This document shows, piece after piece, positions 1-9,013 of a stretch of 64,000 nt of DNA (position 1 is the stretch's first letter; every line of letters begins with the position of its first letter). The DNA is taken from NCBI RefSeq assembly GCF_021029445.1, contig NZ_CP072610.1, positions 3,720,001-3,784,000 on the forward strand. The letters are read 5' to 3'. A program made the position numbers and the translations under genes. Source of the DNA: Pseudomonas wenzhouensis. GTDB taxonomy: Bacteria > Pseudomonadota > Gammaproteobacteria > Pseudomonadales > Pseudomonadaceae. The notes beneath the pieces are model-generated. The model saw only the letters and a program-made list of their open reading frames with translations, was not told the DNA's origin and ran no database searches.

Positions 1-278
1 CGTACGGTCAGGCCGGCGACGTCGGGCAAATGCTGCGGCAGAAAGACCACACGCCGGGCGAAGTCACGGGCGGAAAAATCGGCCAGGGTACACCCGTCCA
101 GCTGCAGCGAACCCTGGGTCGGCTCCAGCTGTCGTGCCAGCAGGTTCATCAGAGTCGATTTGCCCGAGCCATTGTGGCCGAGGATCACCGTAAAGCGATC
201 GCCTTCGAGATGCAGCTCGTCCAGAGCCAGTGTCACCCGCTCACCACGACGCACCTCGATATCACGCAATGTCAGCAT
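1..278 (-). CDS. ABC transporter ATP-binding protein (iron/siderophore type), 3' part outside window
   Basis: The leftward reading frame starts at an ATG (276-278) preceded by a good AAGGAG ribosome-binding site and runs off the window edge, so only about 92 N-terminal residues are visible. They show a Walker A motif (GHNGSGKST, about residues 36-44) followed by a Q-loop context (VVFLPQHLP). This is typical of the FecE/FhuC/BtuD-like ATPases of iron-siderophore, heme or cobalamin importers, which energise uptake through an inner-membrane permease. The permease and binding-protein genes are not in view on this side. The substrate cannot be named from this fragment. Confidence 0.8.
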   Translation of the reverse strand, partial: MLTLRDIEVRRGERVTLALDELHLEGDRFTVILGHNGSGKSTLMNLLARQLEPTQGSLQLDGCTLADFSARDFARRVVFLPQHLPDVAGLTV

Positions 279-456
279 GCCAGCTCCTTGGGCAGGCCAA
301 TCGGTGCCCGGCGATAGCCGACACGCCAGGGCAGGCTGGGACGAATCACATCAAGCGGATGGAGATCTTGCATCGCGGTGAACCCGGACGACGACGGCAG
401 TGACGGAGGACGAATTTAATCATCGACACGCAGATGCATCAAATTATCATTCGCCA

Positions 457-732
457 TTAAAGACTCAGATCGCGCGGGGTTTGTGCACCAATAACGGGAA
501 CAATGAAGGTGGCCGCCGCGCCCAGCAACAAGCCGGCCAGAGTGCCGTCGCGAGTGTTGCCCTGCTGGCTCGCGCGGCGTCCCCACCACAACGCCAAGGC
601 GGCCACGGCGCCGGACAACGCATAGACGAAGCCGGCAGCCATCTCGCTGTTCCAGTGCGGGAACAGCGCCATCACCACCAGGCTGACCAGCGCCAGCGCG
701 GCCATCATGATCAGGCAGGTACGTAGCGCCAT
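457..732 (-). CDS. Small hypothetical membrane protein
   Basis: This 91-residue protein starts at the ATG at 732. A longer frame is open to 888, but that extension is Cys/Ser/Trp-rich and overlaps the thiD promoter side, so the internal Met is preferred. Three hydrophobic stretches are visible: the N-terminal CLIMMAALALVSLVVMALF segment, a central one containing FVYALSGAVAALALWW, and a C-terminal one around GLLLGAAATFIVPVIGA. No family is recognised. It is transcribed divergently from thiD, and no convincing Shine-Dalgarno sequence precedes the chosen start. Confidence 0.5.
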   Translation of the reverse strand: MALRTCLIMMAALALVSLVVMALFPHWNSEMAAGFVYALSGAVAALALWWGRRASQQGNTRDGTLAGLLLGAAATFIVPVIGAQTPRDLSL

Positions 733-875
733 CTGAGGTAATCGGGCATGGCAGCAGGGCTGCGCATGAGGCCATTTCCAGATCAGCCAATCCCCATACG
801 GACGTGAATCAGAAAGACTACCAAGCGGCATGCCATGCAGCGACCGACGGGCGGTTAGTGATAAGCTCGCGCACC

Positions 876-1673
876 ATGAAAACGCCAAACTTCCGCCCCG
901 TAGTGCTGTGCATGTCCGGTCACGACCCCAGTGGTGGTGCTGGTCTGCAAGCCGATATCGAAGCCCTGCTGGCCCAAGGCTGTCACGCCGCCCCGACGGT
1001 GACCGCCCTGACCGTGCAGGATACCGTCAACGTTTCCGACTTCCGCGTGCTCGACCACGACTGGGTGCTGGCCCAGGCACGCGCGGTGATCGCCGACATG
1101 CCGGTGGCCGCCGTCAAGCTGGGCATGCTCGGCTCGGTGGGCATGGTCGACACCGTACTTGAGGTAATGAGCCAGTTACCCGGCGTACCACTGGTCTGCG
1201 ACCCGGTGCTGCGCGCCGGCGGTGGCGGCTCGCTGGGCAAGGACGACGTCGGTTATGCCATGCGCGAGCGCCTGTTCGCCGTGTCCACCATCGCCACGCC
1301 GAACCTGCCGGAAGCGCGTATCCTCGCTGAACTGCCGGACGGCAGCGCTGACGAATGCGCCGAGAAGCTGCTGCCGTTCATCGAGCACCTGCTGATCACC
1401 GGCGGCCACGGCGACGAAGCCGAAGTGCACAACCGCCTGTACTGCCGTGACGGCAGCCGCCACACCTTCACCTGCGCCCGCCTGCCCGGCAGCTACCATG
1501 GCTCCGGCTGCACCCTGGCCAGCACCCTGGCCGGACGCCTGGCCCTGGGTGAGGAGCTGGTCAGCGCGGTACGCAGCGCCCTCGACTACACCTGGCGCAC
1601 CCTGCGTGATGCCGAGCAACCCGGCCACGGCCAGTACGTGCCACGCCGCCTGCCGCTGGATTACGGCCAATGA
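876..1673 (+). CDS. thiD: Hydroxymethylpyrimidine kinase / phosphomethylpyrimidine kinase
   Basis: ThiD phosphorylates 4-amino-5-hydroxymethyl-2-methylpyrimidine (HMP) and then HMP phosphate to give HMP-PP for thiamine synthesis in the cytosol. The 265-residue length is normal for the family. Visible ribokinase-fold motifs are [14 protein letters not shown] near the N-terminus, [11 protein letters not shown] in the middle, and the GSGCTLAS anion-hole/catalytic region near the C-terminus. The ATG at 876 (MKTPNFRP) is chosen because the upstream frame to 804 looks non-coding. The stop overlaps the thiE start in an ATGA arrangement, so thiD and thiE are translationally coupled. No TPP riboswitch fold was recognised in the short leader. 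Confidence 0.95.
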   Translation: MKTPNFRPVVLCMSGHDPSGGAGLQADIEALLAQGCHAAPTVTALTVQDTVNVSDFRVLDHDWVLAQARAVIADMPVAAVKLGMLGSVGMVDTVLEVMSQLPGVPLVCDPVLRAGGGGSLGKDDVGYAMRERLFAVSTIATPNLPEARILAELPDGSADECAEKLLPFIEHLLITGGHGDEAEVHNRLYCRDGSRHTFTCARLPGSYHGSGCTLASTLAGRLALGEELVSAVRSALDYTWRTLRDAEQPGHGQYVPRRLPLDYGQ

Positions 1674-2290
1674 GCCTGCGCGGCCTCTACGCCATCACCG
1701 ATACGCCGCTGCTGGCAGGCGGCAAGCTGCTGCCCTACGCCGAAGCCGCGCTGATCGGCGGTGCACGGCTGCTGCAGTACCGCGATAAATCCGGCGATAC
1801 TGTGCGCCGCTTCGATGAAGCCCAGGCGCTGGCCGAACTGTGCCAGCGCCATGGCGCCACGCTGATCATCAACGATGACCTGGAGCTGGCCGCGCGCCTG
1901 GGCGTCGGCCTGCACCTGGGCCAGAGCGACGGATCGCTGGCCGCCGCCCGCGCCCATCTCGGCACTGATGCCGTGATCGGCGGCACCTGCCACGCCCAGT
2001 TTGAGCTGGCCGAACGCGCCGTCGCCGAAGGCGCCAGTTACATCGCCTTCGGCCGTTTTTTCAACTCCAACACCAAACCTGGCGCCCCGGCTGCCACCCT
2101 GGAGCTGCTGGGTCAGGCCCGCACGCACTTTGCCCAGCCCATCGTCGCCATCGGTGGCGTGACCCTGGATACCGCACCCGACCTGATCGCCCGTGGCGCC
2201 AGCATGGTCGCCGTGATCCACGCCCTGTTCGCCGCGGACTCCGCCCAAGAGGTGGAAGACCACGCCCGCGCCTTTGCCGCGCTGTTCTGA
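1670..2290 (+). CDS. thiE: Thiamine-phosphate synthase
   Basis: ThiE joins HMP-PP and hydroxyethylthiazole phosphate to form thiamine monophosphate. The 206-residue TIM-barrel protein shows [16 protein letters not shown] (phosphate/metal region), [10 protein letters not shown] and a C-terminal VAIGGVTLD phosphate-binding loop, all in the usual order. It starts four bases inside the end of thiD and is followed 14 bp later by the PIN-like gene, which has different base composition. Confidence 0.95.
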   Translation: MSLRGLYAITDTPLLAGGKLLPYAEAALIGGARLLQYRDKSGDTVRRFDEAQALAELCQRHGATLIINDDLELAARLGVGLHLGQSDGSLAAARAHLGTDAVIGGTCHAQFELAERAVAEGASYIAFGRFFNSNTKPGAPAATLELLGQARTHFAQPIVAIGGVTLDTAPDLIARGASMVAVIHALFAADSAQEVEDHARAFAALF

Positions 2291-2304
2291 CGCGAAGGAT
2301 CGCC

Positions 2305-2940
2305 ATGGCTAATAAGTACGCATTTATCGATCTGGAAAATATCCAGCCTGCCTCCTTGCAAAAGCTCAAAAACGAGAACTACCAATTGAAGGTATTCGTA
2401 GGCGCCAACCAAGCGAAGATTAGTGTCGAGCTAGCCGAGGAAATCCAACAATTTGGCGAGAACGCCCAATACATTCGCTTGCAGAATAGTGGCAAAAACG
2501 CGCTCGACTTCCATATCGCCTTCTACTTGGGGCAACTGTCCAAAGACGAAATCGGATGCCAGTTTTTGGTCATATCCAAAGACACTGGCTATGACCCACT
2601 GCTGAAGCATATGCGTGATCTGGGAATCAAAGCGAACCGCAGCGCCGCTGCAGTCAATGCACCAACGCCCCCCACCCAGCCCACGCCGCCCAGGAACAGC
2701 GCCAGCCAAAAAACACCTGCCCAAATGACTATGGCCGAACGGATCAAGTTCGCCAGACACTATCTACAAAAAGCAGGTAAAGCCAAGCCGGCCAAACGCA
2801 AGACCCTGGCCACCGCCCTGGCGTCGATTTTTCAAAAGAAACTCAGTGACCTCATGATCGATGACCTGATCCATGAACTCTGCAAACAAGGTGTCGTGAT
2901 CGACAACCAAGGCTCGATCACCTACAAGCTAAACGCTTAG
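2305..2940 (+). CDS. PIN/NYN-like nuclease domain protein
   Basis: This 211-residue protein begins with a NYN/PIN-like fold. Acidic residues expected at the metal site lie in FIDLENI (about 7-13), DFHIAFYLG (about 73-81) and SKDTGYDPLL (about 91-100), which suggests a metal-dependent ribonuclease. A Pro/Thr/Asn-rich linker (about 115-135) leads to a basic C-terminal helical domain that could bind nucleic acid. The codons are visibly more AT-rich than in thiE and hemL (AAT, AAA, TTT, ATT are common), pointing to recent acquisition. It lies between thiE and hemL, genes that are normally adjacent in Pseudomonas. Its RNA target is unknown. Confidence 0.75.
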   Translation: MANKYAFIDLENIQPASLQKLKNENYQLKVFVGANQAKISVELAEEIQQFGENAQYIRLQNSGKNALDFHIAFYLGQLSKDEIGCQFLVISKDTGYDPLLKHMRDLGIKANRSAAAVNAPTPPTQPTPPRNSASQKTPAQMTMAERIKFARHYLQKAGKAKPAKRKTLATALASIFQKKLSDLMIDDLIHELCKQGVVIDNQGSITYKLNA

Positions 2941-2952
2941 AAGGAACCCGTC

Positions 2953-4242
2953 ATGTCCCGCTCCGAAATCCTCTTCGCCAACGCCCAGAAACATATCCCC
3001 GGCGGTGTCAACTCGCCGGTGCGCGCCTTCCGCAGCGTTGGCGGCACGCCGCTGTTCTTCAAGCATGCCGAAGGCGCCTACGTGGTGGACGAAGACGACA
3101 AGCGCTATGTCGACTACGTCGGTTCCTGGGGCCCGATGATCCTCGGCCACAGCCATCCGGACGTGCTCGACTCGGTGCGTCGCCAGCTGCAGCACGGCCT
3201 GTCCTACGGCGCGCCGACCGCGCTGGAAACCGAAATGGCCGAGTTGGTCTGCTCGCTGGTGCCGTCGATGGAGATGGTGCGCATGGTCAGCTCCGGCACC
3301 GAGGCGACCATGAGTGCCATCCGTCTGGCCCGTGGTTTTACCGGCCGCGACAGCATCATCAAGTTCGAGGGCTGCTACCACGGTCACTCCGACAGCCTGC
3401 TGGTCAAGGCCGGCTCCGGCGCCCTGACCCAGGGCGTGCCGAACTCCGCTGGCGTGCCGGCAGCCTTCGCCAAACACACCCTGACCCTGCCGTTCAACGA
3501 CATCGACGCCGTGGCCGAGTGCCTGGCGCAGGTTGGCCAGGAAGTCGCCTGCATCATCGTCGAGCCGGTGGCTGGCAACATGAACTGCGTACCACCGGCG
3601 CCGGGCTTCCTCGAAGGCCTGCGCGAGCAGTGCGACAAGCATGGCGTGGTGCTGATCTTCGACGAAGTGATGACCGGTTTCCGCGTCGCCCTCGGCGGCG
3701 CACAGGCGCACTACGGCGTCACCCCGGACCTGACCACTTTCGGCAAGATCATCGGCGGCGGCATGCCGGTGGGCTGCTTCGGCGGCAAGCGCGCGATCAT
3801 GGAGTGCATCGCCCCACTCGGCCCGGTCTACCAGGCCGGCACCCTGTCGGGTAACCCGCTGGCCATGGCCGCCGGCCTGACCACGCTGAAGCTGATCAGC
3901 CGCCCGGGCTTCCACAGCGAGCTGACCGACTACACCACGCGCATGCTCGATGGCCTGCAGCAGCGCGCCGATGCCGCCGGCATCCCCTTCGTCACCACCC
4001 AGGCGGGCGGTATGTTCGGCCTGTATTTCAGCGGCGCCGACGATATCGTCACCTTCGCCGACGTGATGGCCAGCGACAGCACGCGCTTCAACCGCTTCTT
4101 CCACCTGATGCTGGACGGCGGTGTGTACCTGGCTCCGAGCGCCTTCGAAGCCGGTTTCACCTCCATCGCCCATGGCGACAAGGAGCTGGACATCACCTTC
4201 GCCGCCGCCGAGCTCGCCTTCGCCGAGTTGAAAAAAGCCTGA
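2953..4242 (+). CDS. hemL: Glutamate-1-semialdehyde 2,1-aminomutase
   Basis: HemL converts glutamate-1-semialdehyde to 5-aminolevulinate, the first committed tetrapyrrole precursor of the C5 pathway. The 429-residue fold-type I PLP enzyme shows [11 protein letters not shown] at the N-terminus, [15 protein letters not shown], the cofactor-aspartate motif [11 protein letters not shown] and the PLP lysine in [12 protein letters not shown] (Lys265). Its stop codon overlaps the start of the next gene (TGATG), suggesting co-transcription. Confidence 0.97.
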   Translation: MSRSEILFANAQKHIPGGVNSPVRAFRSVGGTPLFFKHAEGAYVVDEDDKRYVDYVGSWGPMILGHSHPDVLDSVRRQLQHGLSYGAPTALETEMAELVCSLVPSMEMVRMVSSGTEATMSAIRLARGFTGRDSIIKFEGCYHGHSDSLLVKAGSGALTQGVPNSAGVPAAFAKHTLTLPFNDIDAVAECLAQVGQEVACIIVEPVAGNMNCVPPAPGFLEGLREQCDKHGVVLIFDEVMTGFRVALGGAQAHYGVTPDLTTFGKIIGGGMPVGCFGGKRAIMECIAPLGPVYQAGTLSGNPLAMAAGLTTLKLISRPGFHSELTDYTTRMLDGLQQRADAAGIPFVTTQAGGMFGLYFSGADDIVTFADVMASDSTRFNRFFHLMLDGGVYLAPSAFEAGFTSIAHGDKELDITFAAAELAFAELKKA

Positions 4243-4874
4243 TGCAGTACAGCACCGCCTTCAGTGATGCGTTGCTGGCCCTGGCCTGCGCTGCCTGTGT
4301 GTGGCTGATCGGCCGGGCACGCGGTCGCTACGGCGAGGGCGATCAGCCGGCGCTGTTCTGCGCCCTGCTCGGCTTCCTGCTGCCGGCTGCGGCGGCCAGC
4401 GTCGGCGTGATTCGCTACGGCTTCGACCCAAGCTGGCAGGCCGCGCACCTGTGGCTGTCGCAGGCCAGCAGCTTTCTTGGCCTGCCCCTGCTCGGCGCCG
4501 CAGCACTGGCACTGGGCCGTGGCTGGGCCTGGAGCCGGCCGAACTGGGGACGCATCCTGCTGGGCCTGTGCGCCTTCTTCGAGCTGTTCCGGCAGATGAA
4601 TCACCTGGACGACTACCGCCTGGCGCTGAATCTGGCCACGCTGGTGCTGATCCTCTATGCCGGTATCGTGCAGTGGCCACGCCGCGCGCCAGTGCTAGTC
4701 GCTGCCACGGTAGTAGGCCTGTTTCTGCTGGCCGGTGTGGCGGTGGGCACCGAGGGCGTGATCGGCCCACTGCGCCGTATCGACCTGTTCCATGTGCTGC
4801 TGACGCCGGCTTATCCGCTGCTGGCCTGGCTGCTGCTGAGCCTGCCAGGTAGCGCGAAGCGACAGACCGGGTAA
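4242..4874 (+). CDS. Conserved integral membrane protein of unknown function
   Basis: This 210-residue protein starts with the ATG overlapping the hemL stop. It is almost entirely hydrophobic, with roughly six to seven predicted transmembrane segments (for example LALACAACVWLIG, LGFLLPAAAASVG, LGLPLLGAAALALG, LVLILYAGIV, VVGLFLLAGVAVG and LLAWLLLSLPG). The position directly after hemL matches a conserved hypothetical gene in other Pseudomonas. No catalytic motif is seen, and coupling to hemL does not by itself show a role in tetrapyrrole metabolism. Confidence 0.8.
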   Translation: MQYSTAFSDALLALACAACVWLIGRARGRYGEGDQPALFCALLGFLLPAAAASVGVIRYGFDPSWQAAHLWLSQASSFLGLPLLGAAALALGRGWAWSRPNWGRILLGLCAFFELFRQMNHLDDYRLALNLATLVLILYAGIVQWPRRAPVLVAATVVGLFLLAGVAVGTEGVIGPLRRIDLFHVLLTPAYPLLAWLLLSLPGSAKRQTG

Positions 4875-4879
4875 AGCCT

Positions 4880-4908
4880 TTGTAACAAGCGCGCGGTTAT
4901 TCCATAAT
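4880..4908 (+). promoter_or_regulatory. Sigma-70-type promoter for the Sel1-repeat gene
   Basis: TTGTAA (4880-4885) and CATAAT (4903-4908) are separated by 17 bp, close to the sigma-70 consensus. They lie just after the preceding gene and about 70 bp before the next ATG. Transcription would start near 4915, placing the 4912-4938 hairpin at the very 5' end of the mRNA. Confidence 0.6.
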
Positions 4909-4911
4909 GCG

Positions 4912-4938
4912 CCGGTCGGCGCGCTCTGCGCCGACCGG
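4912..4938 (+). other. GC-rich stem-loop in the 5' leader
   Basis: CCGGTCGGCGC and GCGCCGACCGG form an 11-bp perfect stem with a 5-nt loop, immediately after the predicted promoter. There is no T-tract, so it is not a standard terminator. A 5' mRNA-stabilising hairpin is one possibility. Confidence 0.45.
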
Positions 4939-4979
4939 GCACGTCACCCGCCCTGAACTGCCGAGGCCCTGTTATCCAG

Positions 4980-5528
4980 ATGAACCGCACCGGCCGCACC
5001 CTGTCCCTGGGCTGCCTGTTGCTCTTTCTCCCGCTGTTTGCATTCGCAGGCGGCAATTCTCTGCTGATTCCCGCCAGCGGCAGCTGCACGCTGAATGTTC
5101 CCACTGAAGAAATGCCCGACGCCCTGGCTGGCTGTCAGGAGATGGCGCGTGCCGGCAACATGCAGGCGGCCTATGAACTGGGCGAGTACTACTACGATGG
5201 CAAACGCACGCCGCGTGATTTCAAACAGGCACTGACCTGGTTCGAGCGCGCCTCGCTGCAGGGCCATGCCGAAGCCCAATTGCGCCTCGGCACCATGTTC
5301 TTTCGTGGTGAAGGCGTACCGGCCAACAACGTGCAGGCCTACATCGTCCTGAAGATGGCCTCGGTCAATGGCTCCGACGAAGCCATGGACAGCGCCGACC
5401 TGGTGTCGGCGCAGATGCGCCGCGATGAACTGGAAATCGCCAGCCAGGTGCTGGGGCAGATCTTCCGCAGCTATCTGTTGGAGCTGCAGACCGCCGAAGG
5501 TCGCTCGCCCTTCGCGCCGCTGCCCTGA
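4980..5528 (+). CDS. Secreted Sel1/TPR-like repeat protein
   Basis: This 182-residue protein has an N-terminal signal peptide (MNRTGRT, then a Leu/Phe-rich core ending FAFAGG). Sel1-type helical repeats follow, recognisable as AAYELGEYYYDG and AEAQLRLGTMFFRGEGVP, with a further degenerate unit. Such repeats act as protein-protein scaffolds, often at the envelope. No enzymatic motif is visible. It probably has its own promoter just upstream and is followed by a palindromic repeat that may end transcription. Confidence 0.75.
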   Translation: MNRTGRTLSLGCLLLFLPLFAFAGGNSLLIPASGSCTLNVPTEEMPDALAGCQEMARAGNMQAAYELGEYYYDGKRTPRDFKQALTWFERASLQGHAEAQLRLGTMFFRGEGVPANNVQAYIVLKMASVNGSDEAMDSADLVSAQMRRDELEIASQVLGQIFRSYLLELQTAEGRSPFAPLP

Positions 5529-5531
5529 CCC

Positions 5532-5602
5532 GTAGGGTGGGCTTCAGCCCACCAAATATACCGCCGGTGGGCTGAAGCGGAACGCCGCCCGGCCCACCCT
5601 AC
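5532..5602. repeat. REP-like palindromic repeat (GTAGGGTGGGC family)
   Basis: GTAGGGTGGGCTTCAGCCCACC pairs with a downstream complementary segment containing GGTGGGCTGAAGC and ending GGCCCACCCTAC. The result is a long interrupted palindrome between convergent genes. A second copy with the same ends and interior GCGGAGCGCCGCCCGGCCCAC lies at 56619-56689. Confidence 0.75.
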
Positions 5603-5618
5603 AGCTGTAACCTTACGC

Positions 5619-5942
5619 TTACTTGTCCGGCATCGGCATGGGGAATGGCATCACGTTGCCGCCGCCCTTGGCTTCGCTGATCTTCGCCGTGCCCAGGCGC
5701 TCGACCTCGTCGATGCGGATGATCGCGTGCATCGGCACGAAGCTGCGCACCACGCCCTCGAACTGTGCCTTGAGTTTCTCCTCGCTGGGGTCGACCACCA
5801 GTTGGCTGCGCTCGCCGAAGACGAACTCTTCAACCTCCAGAAAGCCCCACAGATCGCTCTGAAAGATCTGCTTGGCATACATCTCGTATACCTGGCCCTG
5901 GTTGAGAAAAATCACCTTGTAGATGGGATCACGCTTGCTCAT
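5619..5942 (-). CDS. DUF1820 family protein
   Basis: This 107-residue cytosolic protein (MSKRDPIYKVIFLNQGQ...) matches the DUF1820 family that occurs at this position upstream of miaB in Pseudomonas. The residues YKVIFLNQGQVYEMYAK and LWGFLEVEEFVFGE look like the conserved core. The C-terminus is Pro/Met-rich and probably disordered. Function is unknown. It is transcribed leftward, divergent from miaB and convergent with the Sel1 gene. Confidence 0.85.
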   Translation of the reverse strand: MSKRDPIYKVIFLNQGQVYEMYAKQIFQSDLWGFLEVEEFVFGERSQLVVDPSEEKLKAQFEGVVRSFVPMHAIIRIDEVERLGTAKISEAKGGGNVMPFPMPMPDK

Positions 5943-5996
5943 GGAGATTCGAAGTCAGGAAAAACGGGGCGAGCAGAATAGCACAGCGCCGCACAC

Positions 5997-6020
5997 GTAG
6001 CCCGGATGCAATCCGGGGAT
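5997..6020. repeat. Partial REP-like unit (GTAGCCCGGAT family)
   Basis: GTAGCCCGGATGCAATCCGGGG is a short self-complementary unit. The same core recurs near 9862-9904 and 50671-50730, always between host genes. Confidence 0.55.
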
Positions 6021-6071
6021 AGGCGATGACGCGCTTGCTCATGGCCTGTAGCCTGCCGCCTGCCGCTCCCC

Positions 6072-6077
6072 TATAAT
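6072..6077 (+). promoter_or_regulatory. Consensus -10 box upstream of miaB
   Basis: A perfect TATAAT lies 35 bp before the miaB ATG. No good -35 hexamer is visible at the right distance, so activity may depend on an activator or be weak. The start site would be near 6084. Confidence 0.45.
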
Positions 6078-6111
6078 GCGCGGTCATTTTTTAAACACCT
6101 CAGACAGTGCC

Positions 6112-7455
6112 ATGACCAAGAAGCTCTATATCGAAACCCACGGTTGCCAAATGAACGAGTACGACAGCTCGCGCATGGTCGACCTGCTGGGCGAGCATCA
6201 GGCCCTGGAGGTCACGGAAAAGCCCGAAGACGCCGACGTGATCCTGCTCAATACCTGCTCGATCCGTGAGAAGGCGCAGGACAAGGTGTTCTCCCAGCTC
6301 GGCCGCTGGCGCGAGCTGAAACTGGCCAACCCGGATCTGGTGATCGGCGTCGGCGGCTGCGTGGCCAGCCAGGAAGGCGCGGCGATTCGTGATCGCGCGC
6401 CCTACGTCGACGTGGTATTCGGCCCGCAGACCCTGCACCGCCTGCCGGAAATGATCGACGCCGCGCGCACCACCAAGACCGCGCAGGTCGACATCAGCTT
6501 CCCCGAGATCGAGAAATTCGACCGCCTGCCCGAGCCGCGCGTCGACGGCCCCAGCGCCTTCGTCTCGGTGATGGAAGGCTGCAGCAAGTACTGCACCTTC
6601 TGCGTGGTGCCCTACACCCGCGGCGAGGAAGTCAGCCGCCCGCTGCTCGACGTGCTGATGGAAATCACCTCCCTGACCGAGAAGGGCGTGAAGGAAGTCA
6701 CCCTGCTCGGACAGAACGTCAACGGCTATCGTGGGCAAGCGCCGGACGGCCATATCGCCGACTTCGCCGAGCTGCTGCATGCCGTGGCCGCCCTCGACGG
6801 TATCGAGCGTATCCGCTACACCACCAGCCACCCGCTGGAGTTCTCCGACGCCATCATCGCCGCTCACGCCGAGATTCCGCAGCTGGTGAAATACCTGCAC
6901 CTGCCGGTGCAGTCCGGCTCGGATCGCATCCTCGCGGCGATGAAGCGCAACCACACCGCGCTGGAATACAAGTCGCGCATCCGCAAACTACGCGCGGCGG
7001 TGCCGGACATCCTGATCAGCTCGGACTTTATCGTCGGCTTCCCAGGGGAAACGGAAAAAGATTTCGAGCAGACCATGAAGCTGATCGAGGACGTCGGTTT
7101 CGACTTCTCCTTCTCCTTTATCTACAGCTCGCGCCCCGGCACGCCGGCCGCCGATCTGGTCGACGACACCCCGGAAGAAGTGAAGAAGCAGCGCCTGGCC
7201 CTGCTGCAGCACCGCATCAACCAGAACGGCTTCGAGAACAGCCGGCGTATGGTCGGCACGGTGCAGCGCATTCTGGTCAGCGACTACTCGAAGAAGGACC
7301 CGGGCATGCTCCAGGGCCGCACCGAGCAGAACCGCATCGTCAACTTCCGTTGTGACAATCCGCGCCTGATCGGCCAGTTCGTCGACGTGCACATCGACAA
7401 CGCCCTGCCGCATTCGCTGCGCGGCACCCTGCTGGATGCTGCCCCCCTCCACTAA
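6112..7455 (+). CDS. miaB: tRNA-2-methylthio-N6-dimethylallyladenosine synthase
   Basis: MiaB is a radical-SAM methylthiotransferase that converts i6A37 to ms2i6A37 in tRNAs reading UNN codons. The 447-residue protein has the UPF0004 domain with three cluster cysteines ([32 protein letters not shown]), the radical-SAM CxxxCxxC in [17 protein letters not shown], and a C-terminal TRAM domain ([10 protein letters not shown] region). The ATG at 6112 ([11 protein letters not shown]) matches the usual N-terminus. The 12 extra codons upstream overlap the -10 box. It is the first gene of the miaB-ybeZ-ybeY-corC series. Confidence 0.97.
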   Translation: MTKKLYIETHGCQMNEYDSSRMVDLLGEHQALEVTEKPEDADVILLNTCSIREKAQDKVFSQLGRWRELKLANPDLVIGVGGCVASQEGAAIRDRAPYVDVVFGPQTLHRLPEMIDAARTTKTAQVDISFPEIEKFDRLPEPRVDGPSAFVSVMEGCSKYCTFCVVPYTRGEEVSRPLLDVLMEITSLTEKGVKEVTLLGQNVNGYRGQAPDGHIADFAELLHAVAALDGIERIRYTTSHPLEFSDAIIAAHAEIPQLVKYLHLPVQSGSDRILAAMKRNHTALEYKSRIRKLRAAVPDILISSDFIVGFPGETEKDFEQTMKLIEDVGFDFSFSFIYSSRPGTPAADLVDDTPEEVKKQRLALLQHRINQNGFENSRRMVGTVQRILVSDYSKKDPGMLQGRTEQNRIVNFRCDNPRLIGQFVDVHIDNALPHSLRGTLLDAAPLH

Positions 7456-7497
7456 CGTCGCGGGCGCCCAGACTTTGCGTTGTCGGCGCCCGGCGTT

Positions 7498-8535
7498 ATG
7501 CTGCGTTTCCATCTTAAGACACGTGACGATCACACCATCACCTTGAACGCCTCCCAAGAACCTCATCGTTTCACCCTCGAACCTTTCGAGGCCCGCCGTT
7601 TCGCCAACCTCTGCGGCCAGTTCGACGAGCACCTGCGCCTGATCGAAGAGCGCCTCGGCCTGGAAATCCGCAATCGTGGCAACCAGTTCGAGATGCTCGG
7701 CGCCGCCGACAAGACCCAGGCCGCCGAAACTCTGCTGCGCAAGCTGTACCGCGAAACCAAGGCCACCGAACTGTCGCCGGACCTGGTGCACCTGTATCTG
7801 CAGGAATCCGGCGTTGAGGAGCTGGTCAACCCCAGCAACCTGCCGCAGGTGACCCTGCACACCAAAAAGGGCGTGATCAAGCCGCGCGGCGCCAACCAGC
7901 AGCGCTACGTCAAGGCGATCCTCGACAACGACATCAACTTCGGCATCGGCCCGGCCGGCACCGGCAAGACCTACCTGGCCGTGGCCTGTGCGGTGGACGC
8001 GCTGGAGCGCGAGCAGGTGCGACGCATCCTGCTGGTTCGCCCGGCGGTCGAGGCCGGCGAGAAGCTCGGCTTCCTGCCCGGCGACCTGGCGCAGAAGATC
8101 GACCCCTACCTGCGCCCGCTGTACGACGCGCTCTATGAAATGCTCGGCTTCGAACACGTCGCCAAGCTGATCGAGAAACAGGTGATCGAGATCGCACCGC
8201 TGGCGTACATGCGCGGCCGCACGCTTAACAACAGCTTCATCATTCTCGACGAGAGTCAGAACACCACCGTCGAGCAGATGAAGATGTTCCTCACCCGTAT
8301 CGGTTTCGGCTCCACTGCCGTGATCACCGGCGACATCACCCAGGTCGACCTGCCACGCGGCACCAAGAGCGGCCTGGCGCATGTGATCGAGGTACTGCGT
8401 GACGTACCCGGCATCAGCTTCACCCACTTCAAGCCCAAGGACGTGGTGCGCCACCCGCTGGTACAGCGCATCGTCGAAGCCTACGAGCGCCACGACGCAC
8501 GCCTGAACGGCAAGGGCGACGGCAACGATGCTTGA
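7498..8535 (+). CDS. ybeZ: PhoH-like ATPase YbeZ
   Basis: YbeZ is a PhoH-family P-loop ATPase that works with the YbeY endoribonuclease in rRNA maturation and stress tolerance. The sequence shows Walker [12 protein letters not shown] and Walker [10 protein letters not shown], with [10 protein letters not shown] downstream. The start is uncertain. ATG 7498 is the first ATG, but its first 15 codons include some rare ones; a TTG at 7543 (NASQEPHRF) resembles the family N-terminus and a TTG at 7480 is also open. None has a clear ribosome-binding site. The 3' end overlaps ybeY by 8 bp. Confidence 0.93.
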   Translation: MLRFHLKTRDDHTITLNASQEPHRFTLEPFEARRFANLCGQFDEHLRLIEERLGLEIRNRGNQFEMLGAADKTQAAETLLRKLYRETKATELSPDLVHLYLQESGVEELVNPSNLPQVTLHTKKGVIKPRGANQQRYVKAILDNDINFGIGPAGTGKTYLAVACAVDALEREQVRRILLVRPAVEAGEKLGFLPGDLAQKIDPYLRPLYDALYEMLGFEHVAKLIEKQVIEIAPLAYMRGRTLNNSFIILDESQNTTVEQMKMFLTRIGFGSTAVITGDITQVDLPRGTKSGLAHVIEVLRDVPGISFTHFKPKDVVRHPLVQRIVEAYERHDARLNGKGDGNDA

Positions 8536-9007
8536 GCTCGACCTGCAACTGGCCACTGACGGCCAGCATCCGGATGAGGCCCAATTGCGCCGCTGGTGCG
8601 AACTGGCCCTGCGCCAGCGCACGGCCGATTCCGAGCTGACCATTCGCCTGGTCGACGAAGCCGAAGGTCGCGAGCTGAACCACACCTGGCGGCACAAGGA
8701 CTACGCCACCAACGTGCTGTCCTTCCCCGCCGAGATTCCCGATGGGATTCTCGACATCCCGCTGCTGGGCGATCTGGTGATCTGCGTGCCGGTAGTCGAG
8801 CGCGAAGCAGCCGAGCAAGGCAAGGCACTGGAGGCGCACTGGGCGCACCTGGTGATCCACGGCTGCCTGCACCTGCTGGGCTATGACCATATCGAGGACG
8901 ACGAAGCCCTCGAGATGGAAGATCTGGAACGACAATTGCTCGCCGAATTGGGTCATCCCGACCCGTATGCCGGCGATGAACCGCCTAATGAAAAGGATCC
9001 CGAGTAA
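8528..9007 (+). CDS. ybeY: Endoribonuclease YbeY
   Basis: YbeY is a metal-dependent single-strand RNase needed for 16S rRNA 3'-end processing and 70S quality control. The 159-residue protein carries the zinc-binding signature [11 protein letters not shown] with its three histidines, and the upstream NVLSFP motif. It overlaps ybeZ and is followed 6 bp later by corC, consistent with one operon. Confidence 0.96.
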   Translation: MLELDLQLATDGQHPDEAQLRRWCELALRQRTADSELTIRLVDEAEGRELNHTWRHKDYATNVLSFPAEIPDGILDIPLLGDLVICVPVVEREAAEQGKALEAHWAHLVIHGCLHLLGYDHIEDDEALEMEDLERQLLAELGHPDPYAGDEPPNEKDPE

Positions 9008-9013
9008 AACGCC

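Noticed and set aside
272..373. 33-codon leftward ORF (MQDLHPLDVIRPSLP...) overlapping the start of the ABC ATPase gene
   Set aside because: It has no convincing ribosome-binding site, is very short and shows no recognisable features. A leader peptide is possible but unsupported.
5932..6044. CGCTTGCTCATGG repeated 100 bp apart near the DUF1820 start and the miaB promoter
   Set aside because: Short (13 bp) and without symmetry or other copies; probably chance or a small duplication with no evident role.
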